Positions 1 through 11,150 of a DNA stretch of 64,000 bases are shown here, piece by piece; the first letter of the stretch is position 1; each line of letters begins with the position of its first letter. Location: contig JAFZSO010000003.1 of the NCBI GenBank assembly GCA_017619355.1, positions 20,949 to 84,948 on the forward strand, in the 5' to 3' direction. Made by a program: the position numbers and the translations under genes. This DNA comes from Muribaculaceae bacterium (GTDB lineage: Bacteria > Bacteroidota > Bacteroidia > Bacteroidales > Muribaculaceae). The notes under the pieces are model-generated. The model searched no databases, was not told the origin of the DNA, and saw nothing but the letters and a program-made list of their open reading frames with translations.

Positions 1-2
1 TC

Positions 3-791
3 CTGTTCTGGCTCGCCCCCTTCTTTGTGGTGACGGCATCGGTACTCACCTTTGCGTGTCTGCCATGGGGCAAGGGAATGCAGGTGATAGACTTCAACAT
101 AGGCGTGTTCTTCATCATCGCCGTGTCGTCGCTGGGCGTGCTTGGTATCTTGCTGGCAGGCTGGTCGAGTAACAGCAAGTACACCTTGCTGGGCGCTATG
201 CGAAGCGGTGCGCAGATGGTGAGCTATGAGCTCTCGGTGGGCATCTCCATTCTCACCGTGGTGTGCCTTGCCGGCACCATGAGCATAAGCGGCATTGTCG
301 AGGCTCAGAACGACGGCTGGTTCCTGTTCAAGGGTCACCTGCCCGCCATCATAGCCTTTGTCATTTACATCATAGCGGCCAATGCCGAGAACAACCGTGG
401 CCCGTTTGACTTGCCCGAGGCCGAGCATGAGCTCACCGCCGGTTATCACAGCGAGTACTCGGGTATTCATTATGGTCTGTTCTATCTGGCCGAGTACCTG
501 AACCTGTTTATCGTGAGTGGTATTGCCACACTGCTGTTCCTGGGTGGCTGGATGCCGTTGCACATTCCCGGCTGGGAAGGCTTCAACAAGGTGATGGACT
601 TCATACCCTCTACCTTCTGGTTCCTGGGCAAGGCCTTCTTCATGACCTTCGTGTTCATGTGGATTCGCTGGTCGTTCCCTCGTGTGCGTATCGACCAGAT
701 GCTGGCCCTGGAGTGGCGCATACTGATGCCCATTGGCCTGGTGAACCTTGTGGTGATGGCGCTGTGCGTGTCGTTTAACTGGGTATTTTAA
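3..791 (+). CDS. nuoH: NADH-quinone oxidoreductase subunit H (partial, 5' end outside window)
   Basis: Membrane subunit of respiratory complex I at the junction between the hydrophilic arm and the membrane arm, near the quinone site. The reading frame is open back to base 3 (reading [13 protein letters not shown]), so the GTG at 27 is not the true start. About 262 residues are visible against a usual 330-360, so roughly 80-100 N-terminal residues are missing. The family signature [20 protein letters not shown] followed by GYHSEYSG is intact, as are several hydrophobic helices. The next complex I gene, nuoI, comes only at 7637, after a whole ATP synthase operon; the gap to atpD is 38 bases. 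Confidence 0.96.
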   Translation: MFWLAPFFVVTASVLTFACLPWGKGMQVIDFNIGVFFIIAVSSLGVLGILLAGWSSNSKYTLLGAMRSGAQMVSYELSVGISILTVVCLAGTMSISGIVEAQNDGWFLFKGHLPAIIAFVIYIIAANAENNRGPFDLPEAEHELTAGYHSEYSGIHYGLFYLAEYLNLFIVSGIATLLFLGGWMPLHIPGWEGFNKVMDFIPSTFWFLGKAFFMTFVFMWIRWSFPRVRIDQMLALEWRILMPIGLVNLVVMALCVSFNWVF

Positions 792-805
792 AATTGAAAC
801 ATTAA

Positions 806-2335
<1,530 letters not shown>

Positions 2336-2374
2336 AAAAGATAAAAACAGATTATTAACATCATATTGCATTAT

Positions 2375-2608
2375 ATGACACTCAAGATTATATCGGCAGA
2401 GAAAATTGAATTTGAAGGCGCTGTAGAATCGGTCACCTTGCCAGGCGTGAGCGGACTGTTCCAGGTGCTGAAGAATCACGCTGCTCTCATCTCGGCTTTA
2501 GACAAGGGCACAGTTACTTATGTGGCCGAAGGCGAGACTCACACCCGTGAGATACTGGGAGGAGTGGCTGATATAAAGAATAATGTGGTGTCGGTATGCC
2601 TATATTGA
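2375..2608 (+). CDS. atpC: F1Fo ATP synthase subunit epsilon, short form
   Basis: Central-stalk subunit of F1. The 77-residue product matches only the N-terminal beta-sandwich domain (MTLKIISAEKIEFEG, VTLPGVSGLFQVLKNHAALIS). The E. coli protein has about 139 residues and a C-terminal helical domain that can block rotation; that domain is absent here, which as far as I recall is common in Bacteroidetes. ATG 2375 is chosen over TTG 2366 because it starts the conserved domain. It lies between atpD and atpB with short spacers. The small size is real: a stop follows immediately and no extension is seen in another frame. Confidence 0.9.
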   Translation: MTLKIISAEKIEFEGAVESVTLPGVSGLFQVLKNHAALISALDKGTVTYVAEGETHTREILGGVADIKNNVVSVCLY

Positions 2609-2612
2609 ACTG

Positions 2613-3686
2613 ATGATGAAAAAGGTTATAACCGCAATAGTGGCTCTTGTGATTGTAGCGCTCATGGCATTTGGTTACATGAACGCCTCGCATCATGCCG
2701 CTAAGGGGCACGAATCGAAACTCGACCCCAAGGAGGTGATTTTCGAACACCTGGGCGATGCCTATGGGTGGGAGATACCTTTCTCTCATCATTACCGCAT
2801 ACCGCTGCCCATTATCGTGCATGACAAACAGGGGTGGCATTGCTTCCTGTCGAGCCGCTTGGCCGACGGTAAGGAGTATGACGGCTTCAAGATAGCCACT
2901 GAAGGCGATTATAAAGGCAAGGTGGTGAGTGTTGACGGTACGCGACCGCTCGACCTCTCGATCACGAAAAACGCCTTTGGCATATTCATTGCCGCCGTGC
3001 TGGTGATCCTGATGGTGTTCAGTATCAAGAGATGGTACAAGAAGCATGGCATGAAGGCTCCACGCAAGGGGACCGCCATGCTCGAACTTGTGGTGGACTT
3101 TGTGTACACCGACACCATCCGGCCCATTATGGGTCGTGAAGCGCCCAAGTATGCTCCCTATCTGCTCACGGTGTTCTTCTTCATCTTGACGATGAACCTG
3201 CTGGGCCTGATCGTGATATTCCCCGGTGGCGCTAACCTGACCGGCAACTTGGCTGTGACCATGGTGCTGGCCCTGTGCACCTTTGTGGTTACTAACCTGA
3301 CGGGAACCAAGGAATACTGGAAGGAAATCTTCTGGCCCGATGTGCCCTTTGCGCTCAAGTGCCCCGTGCCCATGATGCCGCTCATCGAGTTCCTGGGCAT
3401 CCTGACCAAGCCCCTGGCGCTGATGGTCCGTCTGTTCGCCAACATGCTTGGCGGTCACATGGTGGTGCTGGTGCTGGTGCTGCTGATCATGATATTCACT
3501 GAGATGTTTGGCGCTGCAGTGGGTGCCGGCACAGCCGTGATATCGGTGCTGCTGTCGCTGTTCATGCTGCTGCTCGACACGCTGATCAGTTTCATTCAAG
3601 CATTTGTGTTTACCCTGTTGTCGACCATCTTCATCTCAATGGCGCATGTGAAGCATCATGTGAAGGTGGAAGTGAACAAGGAATAA
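2613..3686 (+). CDS. atpB: F1Fo ATP synthase subunit a
   Basis: Membrane stator subunit forming the two proton half-channels against the c-ring. The 357-residue product is longer than the E. coli protein (271). The extra length is an N-terminal segment of about 100 residues after a first hydrophobic stretch, containing a His- and Pro-rich part (FSHHYRIPLPIIVHDKQG), likely periplasmic. The core has the essential stator arginine in LALMVRLFANMLGGH at about residue 273. ATG 2613 lies 4 bases after the atpC stop; the ORF start 30 bases upstream would overlap atpC. Confidence 0.95.
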   Translation: MMKKVITAIVALVIVALMAFGYMNASHHAAKGHESKLDPKEVIFEHLGDAYGWEIPFSHHYRIPLPIIVHDKQGWHCFLSSRLADGKEYDGFKIATEGDYKGKVVSVDGTRPLDLSITKNAFGIFIAAVLVILMVFSIKRWYKKHGMKAPRKGTAMLELVVDFVYTDTIRPIMGREAPKYAPYLLTVFFFILTMNLLGLIVIFPGGANLTGNLAVTMVLALCTFVVTNLTGTKEYWKEIFWPDVPFALKCPVPMMPLIEFLGILTKPLALMVRLFANMLGGHMVVLVLVLLIMIFTEMFGAAVGAGTAVISVLLSLFMLLLDTLISFIQAFVFTLLSTIFISMAHVKHHVKVEVNKE

Positions 3687-3719
3687 ATCAAGAAACAAAA
3701 CAAAAAACAAAAATAATAA

Positions 3720-3977
<258 letters not shown>

Positions 3978-3996
3978 TTCATAACGACCTTTATCA

Positions 3997-4494
3997 ATGG
4001 AACTTTTCAAGCCCGAATTTGGTTTAATATTCTGGATGTTTCTGGCATTCCTGTGCCTGTACTTCATCTTGGCTAAATTTGCGTGGCCTTTCATTGTCAA
4101 GAGCATGGAGCAGCGTGCCGACCTGATTGACAAGGGTGTGGCGTATGCCCAGCAGGCGAAGGCCAATCTCGACAATGCCAAGGCAGAGGCCGACAAGGTG
4201 ATAGCCGAGGCCCGCAATCAGCAGGCCGAGATACTGCGCGAGGCGGCCAAAATGAAGACCCAGATTATTGAAGAAGCCAAAGTGGCAGCTTCGGCCGAAG
4301 CCCAGAAGGTGACCGAGGCCGCACAAGTTTCTATTGAACAGGCGCGTCGCGAATCGGAAAAGCAGCTCAAGGAAGAGGTGTCGGAACTGGCATTGCAGAT
4401 AGCCGAGAAGATACTGCGCAAGAACATGAGCAACGACACGGCGCAAAAGGAACTTGTGAACCGACTGTTGAACGAGGTTGAGACTAAAAACTAA
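3997..4494 (+). CDS. atpF: F1Fo ATP synthase subunit b
   Basis: Peripheral stalk subunit linking the membrane sector to F1. The 165-residue product has one N-terminal membrane helix (about residues 8-28, FGLIFWMFLAFLCLYFILA) followed by a long charged Ala/Glu/Lys/Gln-rich coiled coil. It lies 19 bases after atpE and 6 bases before atpH, the usual order. Start ATG 3997 places the membrane helix at the extreme N-terminus, as in the family. Confidence 0.95.
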   Translation: MELFKPEFGLIFWMFLAFLCLYFILAKFAWPFIVKSMEQRADLIDKGVAYAQQAKANLDNAKAEADKVIAEARNQQAEILREAAKMKTQIIEEAKVAASAEAQKVTEAAQVSIEQARRESEKQLKEEVSELALQIAEKILRKNMSNDTAQKELVNRLLNEVETKN

Positions 4495-4500
4495 GCGAAT

Positions 4501-5043
4501 ATGAACGACGGACTCATACCACGCCGATATGCCAAGGCGCTGTACAAGTATGCCAAGGAGAACGGTGATGCCGATGTCATCTACGAGCAGCTGAAGGTGC
4601 TCAATTTCAGCTATTCGGGAATCAACGCCTTGAAGAAGGTGATGCTGAATCCTCATGTTCCCGATAGCGACAAGAGCAACATGGTGCTGGCTGCCGCAGG
4701 TGCTAAGCCAGGAAGTTCGCTTGACCGATTCATATTGCTGGTTCTTAAGAACAATCGTGCTGAATTTTTGCGCCGTATAGCGCTGTCCTATGTTCGCCTT
4801 TATCGGGAGGAACATAACATTGCCAAGGTTGAAATCGTGATGGCAACCCAGTTGCCTGCCGATGAGATCAAGGCCATCACCGACATCGTCGAGCGTCAGC
4901 TCAAGGGAATGACCCTTGAAATATCGGAGCGCATCGATCCTGAAATCATAGGCGGCTTTGTCGTCATTATCGATTCGCTTGTGCTCGACGCGTCGGTCAA
5001 GAATGAATTACAACATTTGCGTTTAAAACTACAAAGGAAATAA
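4501..5043 (+). CDS. atpH: F1Fo ATP synthase subunit delta
   Basis: Stator subunit (OSCP equivalent) that caps the alpha/beta hexamer and holds the b dimer. The 180-residue length is normal. The N-terminus NDGLIPRRYAKALYKYAKENG and C-terminal IDPEIIGGFVVIIDSLVLDASVKNELQHLRLKL are the recognisable family ends. It sits 6 bases after atpF and 6 bases before atpA. Confidence 0.95.
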   Translation: MNDGLIPRRYAKALYKYAKENGDADVIYEQLKVLNFSYSGINALKKVMLNPHVPDSDKSNMVLAAAGAKPGSSLDRFILLVLKNNRAEFLRRIALSYVRLYREEHNIAKVEIVMATQLPADEIKAITDIVERQLKGMTLEISERIDPEIIGGFVVIIDSLVLDASVKNELQHLRLKLQRK

Positions 5044-5049
5044 AGTGAT

Positions 5050-6627
5050 ATGATCAACCCAAGTGAAATATCCGACATACTGAAGCAACAGTTGAGCGAC
5101 GTGGAGCAAAAGGTGTCGTTCGAGGAAATTGGCACTGTGCTGGAAGTGGGCGATGGCGTTGCCCATGTCTACGGTCTTGAGAACGTGGAGGCCAACGAGC
5201 TCGTAGAGTTCGAGAATGGCGTTACGGGCGTTGCCATGAACCTTGAGGAGAGCGATGTGGGTGTCATTCTGCTCAACGAGGTAGACTCCATCACCGAGAA
5301 CATGAAGGTTCGCCGTACTGGTGAAATTGCTTCTATCAGGGTGGGCGAGGGTCTGCTGGGTCGCGTGGTGAATGTCTTGGCCGAGCCCATTGACGGCAAC
5401 GGCGAGATTGATGGTGACCGCATTCGTCTGCCTCTCGAGCGCAAGGCACCGGGCGTTATCTTCCGCCAGCCGGTGAAGGAACCGCTGCAGACGGGCCTGA
5501 AGGCCATCGACTCGATGATTCCCATTGGTCGCGGCCAGCGTGAGCTCATCATTGGCGACCGCCAGATTGGCAAGACTGCCATCGCCATCGACACCATCAT
5601 CAACCAGCGTTCGTGCTACGAAGCCGGCAAGCCGGTATATTGCATCTATGTGGCGATAGGGCAGAAGGCTTCGACCGTTGCCGCTCTGGTGAACAAACTG
5701 CGTGAGTATGGCGCCATGCCTTATACCATTGTGGTTGCGGCAACCGCCTCTGACTCGGCCTCGATGCGCTACTATGCCCCCTTTGCAGGTGCAGCCATCG
5801 GCGAGTACTTCCGCGACACCGGCCGCGACGCACTGGTTATCTATGACGACCTCTCGAAGCATGCTGTTGCCTATCGCGAAATCTCGCTCATCCTGAAGCG
5901 ACCTTCAGGACGAGAGGCTTATCCCGGCGATATCTTCTATCTGCATAGCCGCTTGCTTGAGCGCGCCGCAAAAATCAACGAGAACCAGGATGTGGCCTCG
6001 GTGATGAACGACTTGCCCGAAGCCCTGAAACCCATGGTGAAGGGTGGCGGTTCGCTCACTGCACTGCCCATCATCGAGACGCAGGCGGGCGACGTGAGTG
6101 CCTATATTCCCACCAACGTGATTTCGATTACCGACGGCCAGATTTATCTGGAAACCGCCCTGTTCAATAATGGTATTCGTCCGGCTGTGAATGTGGGTAT
6201 CTCGGTGTCGCGTGTGGGTGGTAATGCCCAAATCAAGTGCATGAAGAGGGTGGCAGGTACGCTCAAGATTGCTCAGGCCCAGTTCCGTGAACTGGAGTCG
6301 TTCACCAAGTTTGGTGGCGACATCGATGCCGTGACCGCAAGAACCATCGACACGGGCCGCAAGAACGAGCGCCTGCTGGTTCAGCCGCAGTACAATCCCA
6401 TGGCAGTAGAGGAGCAGGTGGCTCTTATCTATTGTGGTGTGAATGGCCTGTTGCAGAACGTGCCCATCGATAAGGTGGCAGAATTTGAGAAACTCTATAT
6501 CCAGTATCTGCATGGTAAGCATCAGGAAGATGTGCTCGACATACTGAAGTCGGGTAAGATCGACGATGATGTGATGGCGAAACTGAAAGCCGCTGCCAGC
6601 GATATTACTGGCAAATATACCGCTTGA
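5050..6627 (+). CDS. atpA: F1Fo ATP synthase subunit alpha
   Basis: Non-catalytic nucleotide-binding subunit of F1, 525 residues, the usual size. Walker A GDRQIGKT lies at about residues 169-176. The arginine finger that reaches the beta catalytic site is in GISVSRVGG at about residue 388. Start ATG 5050 follows the atpH stop by 6 bases. Confidence 0.98.
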   Translation: MINPSEISDILKQQLSDVEQKVSFEEIGTVLEVGDGVAHVYGLENVEANELVEFENGVTGVAMNLEESDVGVILLNEVDSITENMKVRRTGEIASIRVGEGLLGRVVNVLAEPIDGNGEIDGDRIRLPLERKAPGVIFRQPVKEPLQTGLKAIDSMIPIGRGQRELIIGDRQIGKTAIAIDTIINQRSCYEAGKPVYCIYVAIGQKASTVAALVNKLREYGAMPYTIVVAATASDSASMRYYAPFAGAAIGEYFRDTGRDALVIYDDLSKHAVAYREISLILKRPSGREAYPGDIFYLHSRLLERAAKINENQDVASVMNDLPEALKPMVKGGGSLTALPIIETQAGDVSAYIPTNVISITDGQIYLETALFNNGIRPAVNVGISVSRVGGNAQIKCMKRVAGTLKIAQAQFRELESFTKFGGDIDAVTARTIDTGRKNERLLVQPQYNPMAVEEQVALIYCGVNGLLQNVPIDKVAEFEKLYIQYLHGKHQEDVLDILKSGKIDDDVMAKLKAAASDITGKYTA

Positions 6628-6642
6628 ATTTAACGCATTGAT

Positions 6643-7530
6643 ATGTCGACGTTACGAGAATTAAAAAGCAGAATTGGTTCGGTTGCCTCTACGCAGAAGA
6701 CCACCAGTGCCATGAAGATGATATCTTCGGCCAAGATGCACAAGTTCACTGGTCAGTTGCAGCGCCTGTCGCCTTATCGCGACATGGTGCAGCAGACGCT
6801 GAGCCATCTGCTTCTCACCGATGTGGAATTTGCTTCGCCGCTCATTGAGACGCGTGAGGTGAAGAATGTGGCCATTGTGGTGTTCGGTTCCGACGACGGA
6901 CTTTGTGGTGCATTCAACATCAACATAGTGAAGCGACTGCAGGAGTTGCTGAAAAGTGTCGACAAGCACTACGGCAAAGGGGTGAATGTGACCATTTTCC
7001 CCGTTGGCCGCAAGGTGGTGAAGTCGGTGAAGAAGAACATGACCAGTGGCGTGAAAATTGAAACCACCGACTACATGAGCACCCGCAGCACGAGCGACGA
7101 CCTGAGCCGTTTTACGGCCTCGTTGCGTGAGCGATTCCTTGATGGTGAGTTTGATAGGGTGGATGTGTTATACATGCACTTTAAGTCGACAAGCCGCCAG
7201 GTGCTCCAGCTCGAGCAACTGTTGCCCGTGAGCTATGAGGCCCTTGCCCATGAGGCTGATGCCCGTGAGGCCAACAGCCCCTGCATCTTTGAGCCCGACG
7301 CCAACAGCATCTTCAACAGTGTGCTGCCGTTGTTTGTCCGCTCCATGATGCAGGATGTGTTCACACAAAGTTCGGCAAGTGAACAGGCCTCGCGCGTGAT
7401 GGCCATGCAGACGGCCAGCGACAATGCCAAGGAATTGCTCGAAGCGTTGAATTTGGAATATAACAAGTTGCGTCAGCAAAGCATTACCACCGAGCTGCTC
7501 GATATCCTGGGCGGTCAGGTGCAACGGTAA
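6643..7530 (+). CDS. atpG: F1Fo ATP synthase subunit gamma
   Basis: Central rotor shaft of F1. The 295-residue product has the conserved N-terminal helix (LRELKSRIGSVASTQKTTSA, then MKMISSAKM) and C-terminal helix (MQTASDNAKELLEALNLEYN, then LRQQSITTELLDI). It is the last gene of the ATP synthase operon. No T-rich intrinsic terminator is seen after it; instead a hairpin-forming inverted repeat (7574-7617) separates it from nuoI, so read-through into the complex I genes is plausible. Confidence 0.96.
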   Translation: MSTLRELKSRIGSVASTQKTTSAMKMISSAKMHKFTGQLQRLSPYRDMVQQTLSHLLLTDVEFASPLIETREVKNVAIVVFGSDDGLCGAFNINIVKRLQELLKSVDKHYGKGVNVTIFPVGRKVVKSVKKNMTSGVKIETTDYMSTRSTSDDLSRFTASLRERFLDGEFDRVDVLYMHFKSTSRQVLQLEQLLPVSYEALAHEADAREANSPCIFEPDANSIFNSVLPLFVRSMMQDVFTQSSASEQASRVMAMQTASDNAKELLEALNLEYNKLRQQSITTELLDILGGQVQR

Positions 7531-7573
7531 AGGCGCTACTATAATTATAATGTGATTTGACAACCATGCAAAG

Positions 7574-7617
7574 CTATGCCAGTTGTGTGGTTGGTTCAAA
7601 AACAAAAATTGGCATAG
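7574..7617 (+). repeat. 8-bp perfect inverted repeat at the atpG-nuoI junction
   Basis: CTATGCCA at 7574-7581 is the exact reverse complement of TGGCATAG at 7610-7617, with a 28-base spacer. It fills most of the 106-base gap between atpG and nuoI. No T-run follows, so it is not a standard terminator; an RNA processing hairpin, a protein site, or a leftover of the rearrangement that placed the ATP synthase genes here are all possible. An 8-bp repeat can also arise by chance. Confidence 0.45.
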
Positions 7618-7636
7618 ATTTTAATAAGATATACTT

Positions 7637-8308
7637 ATGACAATAACGGAGTATTTCTCTTCTCTTTTCAAGGGCTTGCATAGCCTGATAAAAGGAATGG
7701 AGGTGACGGGAAAAGAACTGGTGACCAAGAAGGTTACCGAGCAGTATCCCGAAAATAGAGACACGTTGCAGATCTCGAAGCGTTTTCGAGGCACATTGCA
7801 GTTCATCTACGACGATGAAGGTTATCACAAGTGCATAGCTTGCAAGTCGTGCGAGCGCAATTGCCCCAATGGCACCATTCAGGTCATCACCAAGATGATA
7901 GACCTTGATAACGGCAAGAAGAAGATGGTGCTCGACAAGTATATGTACGACTTGGGCAGTTGCACTTTCTGCGACCTGTGCGTGCTCACTTGTCCGACCA
8001 ATGCCATCGAGTTCAGCAATGACTTTGAGCAGTCGGTGTTCCGCCGTGAGGTGCTGCTGAAGCAACTCAACTATCTGCCCGAAAAAATCAAGCCCACCCC
8101 AGCGCCAGCCACAAAGCCGGCAGCACCGGCAGCCGCACCTGCGGCAAAGCCTGCTGTGGAGCCCGCGGCAAAACCCGCTGTGGAGCCTGAAAAGAAAGAG
8201 GCGACTCCCGAGCCTGCACCTGCTGCCAAACCCGCAGCCGAACCTGCTGCCGAGCCCGAAGCAACCCAGGCGCCTCAACCCGAATCAGAAAATAACGAAA
8301 ACAAATAA
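7637..8308 (+). CDS. nuoI: NADH-quinone oxidoreductase subunit I with Ala/Pro-rich tail
   Basis: Iron-sulphur subunit of complex I carrying two 4Fe-4S clusters (N6a/N6b) in the electron path to quinone. The ligands are clear: C66, C69, C72, C76 (CIACKSCERNCP) and C109, C112, C115, C119 (CTFCDLCVLTCP). The conserved domain ends near residue 151. The remaining 72 residues or so are low-complexity Ala/Pro/Lys/Glu (repeats such as PAAKPAVEP) and end in an acidic NNENK. The tail is in frame and unbroken. The gene opens the second part of the complex I string, nuoI-J-K-L-M-N, with 2 bases to nuoJ. Confidence 0.95.
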   Translation: MTITEYFSSLFKGLHSLIKGMEVTGKELVTKKVTEQYPENRDTLQISKRFRGTLQFIYDDEGYHKCIACKSCERNCPNGTIQVITKMIDLDNGKKKMVLDKYMYDLGSCTFCDLCVLTCPTNAIEFSNDFEQSVFRREVLLKQLNYLPEKIKPTPAPATKPAAPAAAPAAKPAVEPAAKPAVEPEKKEATPEPAPAAKPAAEPAAEPEATQAPQPESENNENK

Positions 8309-8310
8309 AC

Positions 8311-8826
8311 ATGGATTCAGTAGGAAATTTGATTATCTATGCTATTGCTGCCATAGCAATAATAGCATTTTCGATTTTAGCTGTGACCACGAAGAAGATT
8401 CTTCGCTCGGCTACCTACCTCTTGTTTACCCTGCTTGCAACTGCCGTCATCTACTTCCAGATGGACTATGAGTTCCTTGGGGCGGTGCAGATAGCGGTGT
8501 ATGCAGGAGGCATTGTCGTGCTCTTTGTGTTTGCCATCATGCTCACACACAAGCCCGGCAAGGACGCCGAACCGCTCTCTTCACACAAGAAGTGGCTTGG
8601 GGTGGGCGCTGCCTTCGCAGGCGCAGCTGTGTGTGCAGGCGCACTGTTCAGCTACGGCAAGTTCTGTTGCGCCAAGTTGCTGCCAGGCTCTGGTTTCGAT
8701 ATCAAGGAAATCGGGTCAGCTCTTCTCGATACCGACAAGTTCGGTTATCTGCTGCCTTTTGAGGCAATCAGTATCTTGTTGTTGGCATGTATAATAGGAG
8801 GCGTTGTGATAGCACGTCGCCGTTAA
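8311..8826 (+). CDS. nuoJ: NADH-quinone oxidoreductase subunit J
   Basis: Membrane subunit of complex I beside the quinone module. The 171-residue product has about five hydrophobic helices, and the motif FLGAVQIAVYAGGIVVLFVFAIML is the typical NuoJ helix 3 with its pi-bulge region. It ends at 8826, 20 bases before nuoK. Confidence 0.95.
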   Translation: MDSVGNLIIYAIAAIAIIAFSILAVTTKKILRSATYLLFTLLATAVIYFQMDYEFLGAVQIAVYAGGIVVLFVFAIMLTHKPGKDAEPLSSHKKWLGVGAAFAGAAVCAGALFSYGKFCCAKLLPGSGFDIKEIGSALLDTDKFGYLLPFEAISILLLACIIGGVVIARRR

Positions 8827-8846
8827 AGAAAGGGAGGAGATACAAA

Positions 8847-9158
8847 ATGGAAAGCAATATTTTTATGTATTTGATTCCCAGCCTCATCATGTTTGGCTGC
8901 GGTGTGTTCGGGTTCATCACCCGAAAGAATATGATTGCAATCTTGATTTCGCTCGAGCTGATGCTCAACTCGGTCGATATCAATTTTGTTGTGTTTAACC
9001 GATTCCTGTATCCTGATCAGCTCAACGGCATGTTCTTCGCGCTCTTTGCCATCGCCATAGCGGCGGCCGAAACGGCAGTTGCCATAGCGATTATCATCAA
9101 TGTGTATCGCGTTGCCAAGAAAGTGGATATCAGTGAAATCACTAAATTGAAATTCTAA
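8847..9158 (+). CDS. nuoK: NADH-quinone oxidoreductase subunit K
   Basis: Membrane subunit of complex I with three helices and the two membrane glutamates used in proton transfer (ISLELMLNSVDINF and IAAAETAVAIAI). The 103-residue product is family size. ATG 8847 is chosen because a strong ribosome binding site (GGGAGGAG at about 8830-8837) precedes it; the longer open frame from 8787 overlaps nuoJ and adds a non-homologous basic segment. Confidence 0.95.
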   Translation: MESNIFMYLIPSLIMFGCGVFGFITRKNMIAILISLELMLNSVDINFVVFNRFLYPDQLNGMFFALFAIAIAAAETAVAIAIIINVYRVAKKVDISEITKLKF

Positions 9159-9163
9159 GAGTT

Positions 9164-11125
9164 ATGTCGTTTGATTTTTCTATATTAGTTTTAGCAATCC
9201 CCTTCTTCATGTTCCTGTTTCTGGGACTTGTGGGGGTGAAAATGGGTAAGAAAATCACTGGCGTAGTGGGCACCATAGCCATGGGCGTGACGCTGTTTAT
9301 TTGCTACAGCATAGCGTTTACCTACTTCTTCGGCACTGATCAAGGTCAGATATCGGCCGAAGGGGTGCGTCAGAGTGTTTTGGCCTATGATTGGAATTGG
9401 CTTACCTTCACCGATAAACTCGTTGTGAAACTGGGCATCTTGCTCGACCCCATTTCGGCGATGATGCTCATAGTGATATCCACTATCTCGTTCCTGGTTC
9501 ACCTGTTCAGTTTGGGCTACATGAGCGACGAGTATGGCAAACCCGAGAAGGGTTTCCAGCGCTATTATTCATTCCTTGCGCTGTTCACCTTCTCGATGCT
9601 GGGCCTGGTGGTGGCCACCAACATCTTCCAGATGTTCATCTTCTTTGAGATGGTGGGTGTGTCGTCGTATTTGCTCATCGGATTCTACTACACTTCGCCA
9701 GCCGCAATCCATGCGTCGAAGAAGGCGTTTATCGTGACCCGCCTGGCCGACCTCTTCTTCCTGGTGGGTATCATGATTCTGTCGTATTACACTGACACCT
9801 TCGACTTCAATGCCCTCATGGCAAGTCCCGAGTCGGCTTTGAGCAGCGCTCACGGCCAGACCTTCATGGGCTGCTCGGTGATGGCATGGGCACTGACCTT
9901 TATTTTCATTGGCGGTGCCGGCAAGTCGGCCATGTACCCGCTCCACATCTGGCTCCCCGACGCCATGGAGGGCCCCACGCCTGTTTCGGCACTGATTCAT
10001 GCCGCAACCATGGTGGTGGCCGGTGTGTTCCTGGTAGCTCGCCTGTTCCCGCTCTATGTGCTTGAGCAGGGATCTATGAACATAGTGCTTGTGGTGGGTG
10101 CCTTTACAGCCCTGTATGCAGCCGCCATTGCCTGTGTGCAGAGCGACATCAAACGCGCACTTGCTTTCTCGACCATCTCGCAGATTGCCTACATGATGAC
10201 GGCTCTGGCCGTATCGTCGGCTCCTGGAGTGGGCGAGGAGGGTGGCTTAGGCTATATGGCCTCAATGTTCCACCTGTTCACTCATGCAATGTTTAAGGCG
10301 TTGCTCTTCTTGTGCGCAGGTGCCATTATCCATGCAGTTCACAGCAACGAGAACTCGCACATGCACGGCTTGCACAAGTTTATGCCCATTACCAGCATAG
10401 CCTTCCTCATAGGTTGCCTTGCCATTGCAGGCATTCCGCCATTTGCAGGTTTCTTCAGTAAGGATGAGATTCTTGTGGCATGCTACGAGAAGAGCCCGCT
10501 GTGGGGCGTGTGGATGGCGATAGTTGCCGGTATGACGGCATTCTATATGTTCCGCATCTATTATCTCATCTTCCACTGGAAGAAACATGAGGTGAAAGAA
10601 GGACACCATGCTCCGCACGACATGCAGTGGACGATGACCCTGCCACTCATTATCCTGGCAGTGATCTCGTGTGTGGCCGGTTTCATTCCCTTTGGCAAGT
10701 ATGTTACAGCCGATGGTCAGGCGCTGCACACGCACACCAACTGGCCTGTGGCCATCTCCAGTGTGTGCATAGCACTGGTGGGTATAGGCCTTGCCACGAA
10801 GATGTATTTTAAGGAGAACGACCTTCCTTCGAAACTCAAGAGCAAGTTCAACGGCTTGTGGACAGCAGCCTACAACCGCTTCTATATGGACGAGCTTTAC
10901 CAGTTCATTACACACAAGGTCATTTTCCAGAAGGTGTGCAAGCCCATTGCGTGGTTTGACCGCCATGTGATCGACGGCACGATGAACCTGCTTGCCGACA
11001 TGACCACCTCGGCCTCGTTTGCCATCCGCAAGATGCAGTCGGGCAGCATTCAGAGTTATGTGCTCTACTACTTCTTGGGTGCGATTATGCTGGCAGCAGT
11101 AACTATGGTGATTGTATTAATTTAA
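9164..11125 (+). CDS. nuoL: NADH-quinone oxidoreductase subunit L
   Basis: Distal antiporter-like proton-pumping subunit of complex I. The 653-residue product has the Mrp/NuoL core motifs: FFEMVGVSSYLLIGFYY, and LPDAMEGPTPVSALIHAATM around the pumping lysine and histidine region. The C-terminal part continues with a hydrophilic linker and a last helix (YYFLGAIMLAAVTMVIVL), fitting the lateral helix of NuoL. It lies 5 bases after nuoK and 25 before nuoM. Confidence 0.97.
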   Translation: MSFDFSILVLAIPFFMFLFLGLVGVKMGKKITGVVGTIAMGVTLFICYSIAFTYFFGTDQGQISAEGVRQSVLAYDWNWLTFTDKLVVKLGILLDPISAMMLIVISTISFLVHLFSLGYMSDEYGKPEKGFQRYYSFLALFTFSMLGLVVATNIFQMFIFFEMVGVSSYLLIGFYYTSPAAIHASKKAFIVTRLADLFFLVGIMILSYYTDTFDFNALMASPESALSSAHGQTFMGCSVMAWALTFIFIGGAGKSAMYPLHIWLPDAMEGPTPVSALIHAATMVVAGVFLVARLFPLYVLEQGSMNIVLVVGAFTALYAAAIACVQSDIKRALAFSTISQIAYMMTALAVSSAPGVGEEGGLGYMASMFHLFTHAMFKALLFLCAGAIIHAVHSNENSHMHGLHKFMPITSIAFLIGCLAIAGIPPFAGFFSKDEILVACYEKSPLWGVWMAIVAGMTAFYMFRIYYLIFHWKKHEVKEGHHAPHDMQWTMTLPLIILAVISCVAGFIPFGKYVTADGQALHTHTNWPVAISSVCIALVGIGLATKMYFKENDLPSKLKSKFNGLWTAAYNRFYMDELYQFITHKVIFQKVCKPIAWFDRHVIDGTMNLLADMTTSASFAIRKMQSGSIQSYVLYYFLGAIMLAAVTMVIVLI

Positions 11126-11150
11126 TGTCAACGGTTTTAAAATAGAAAGC

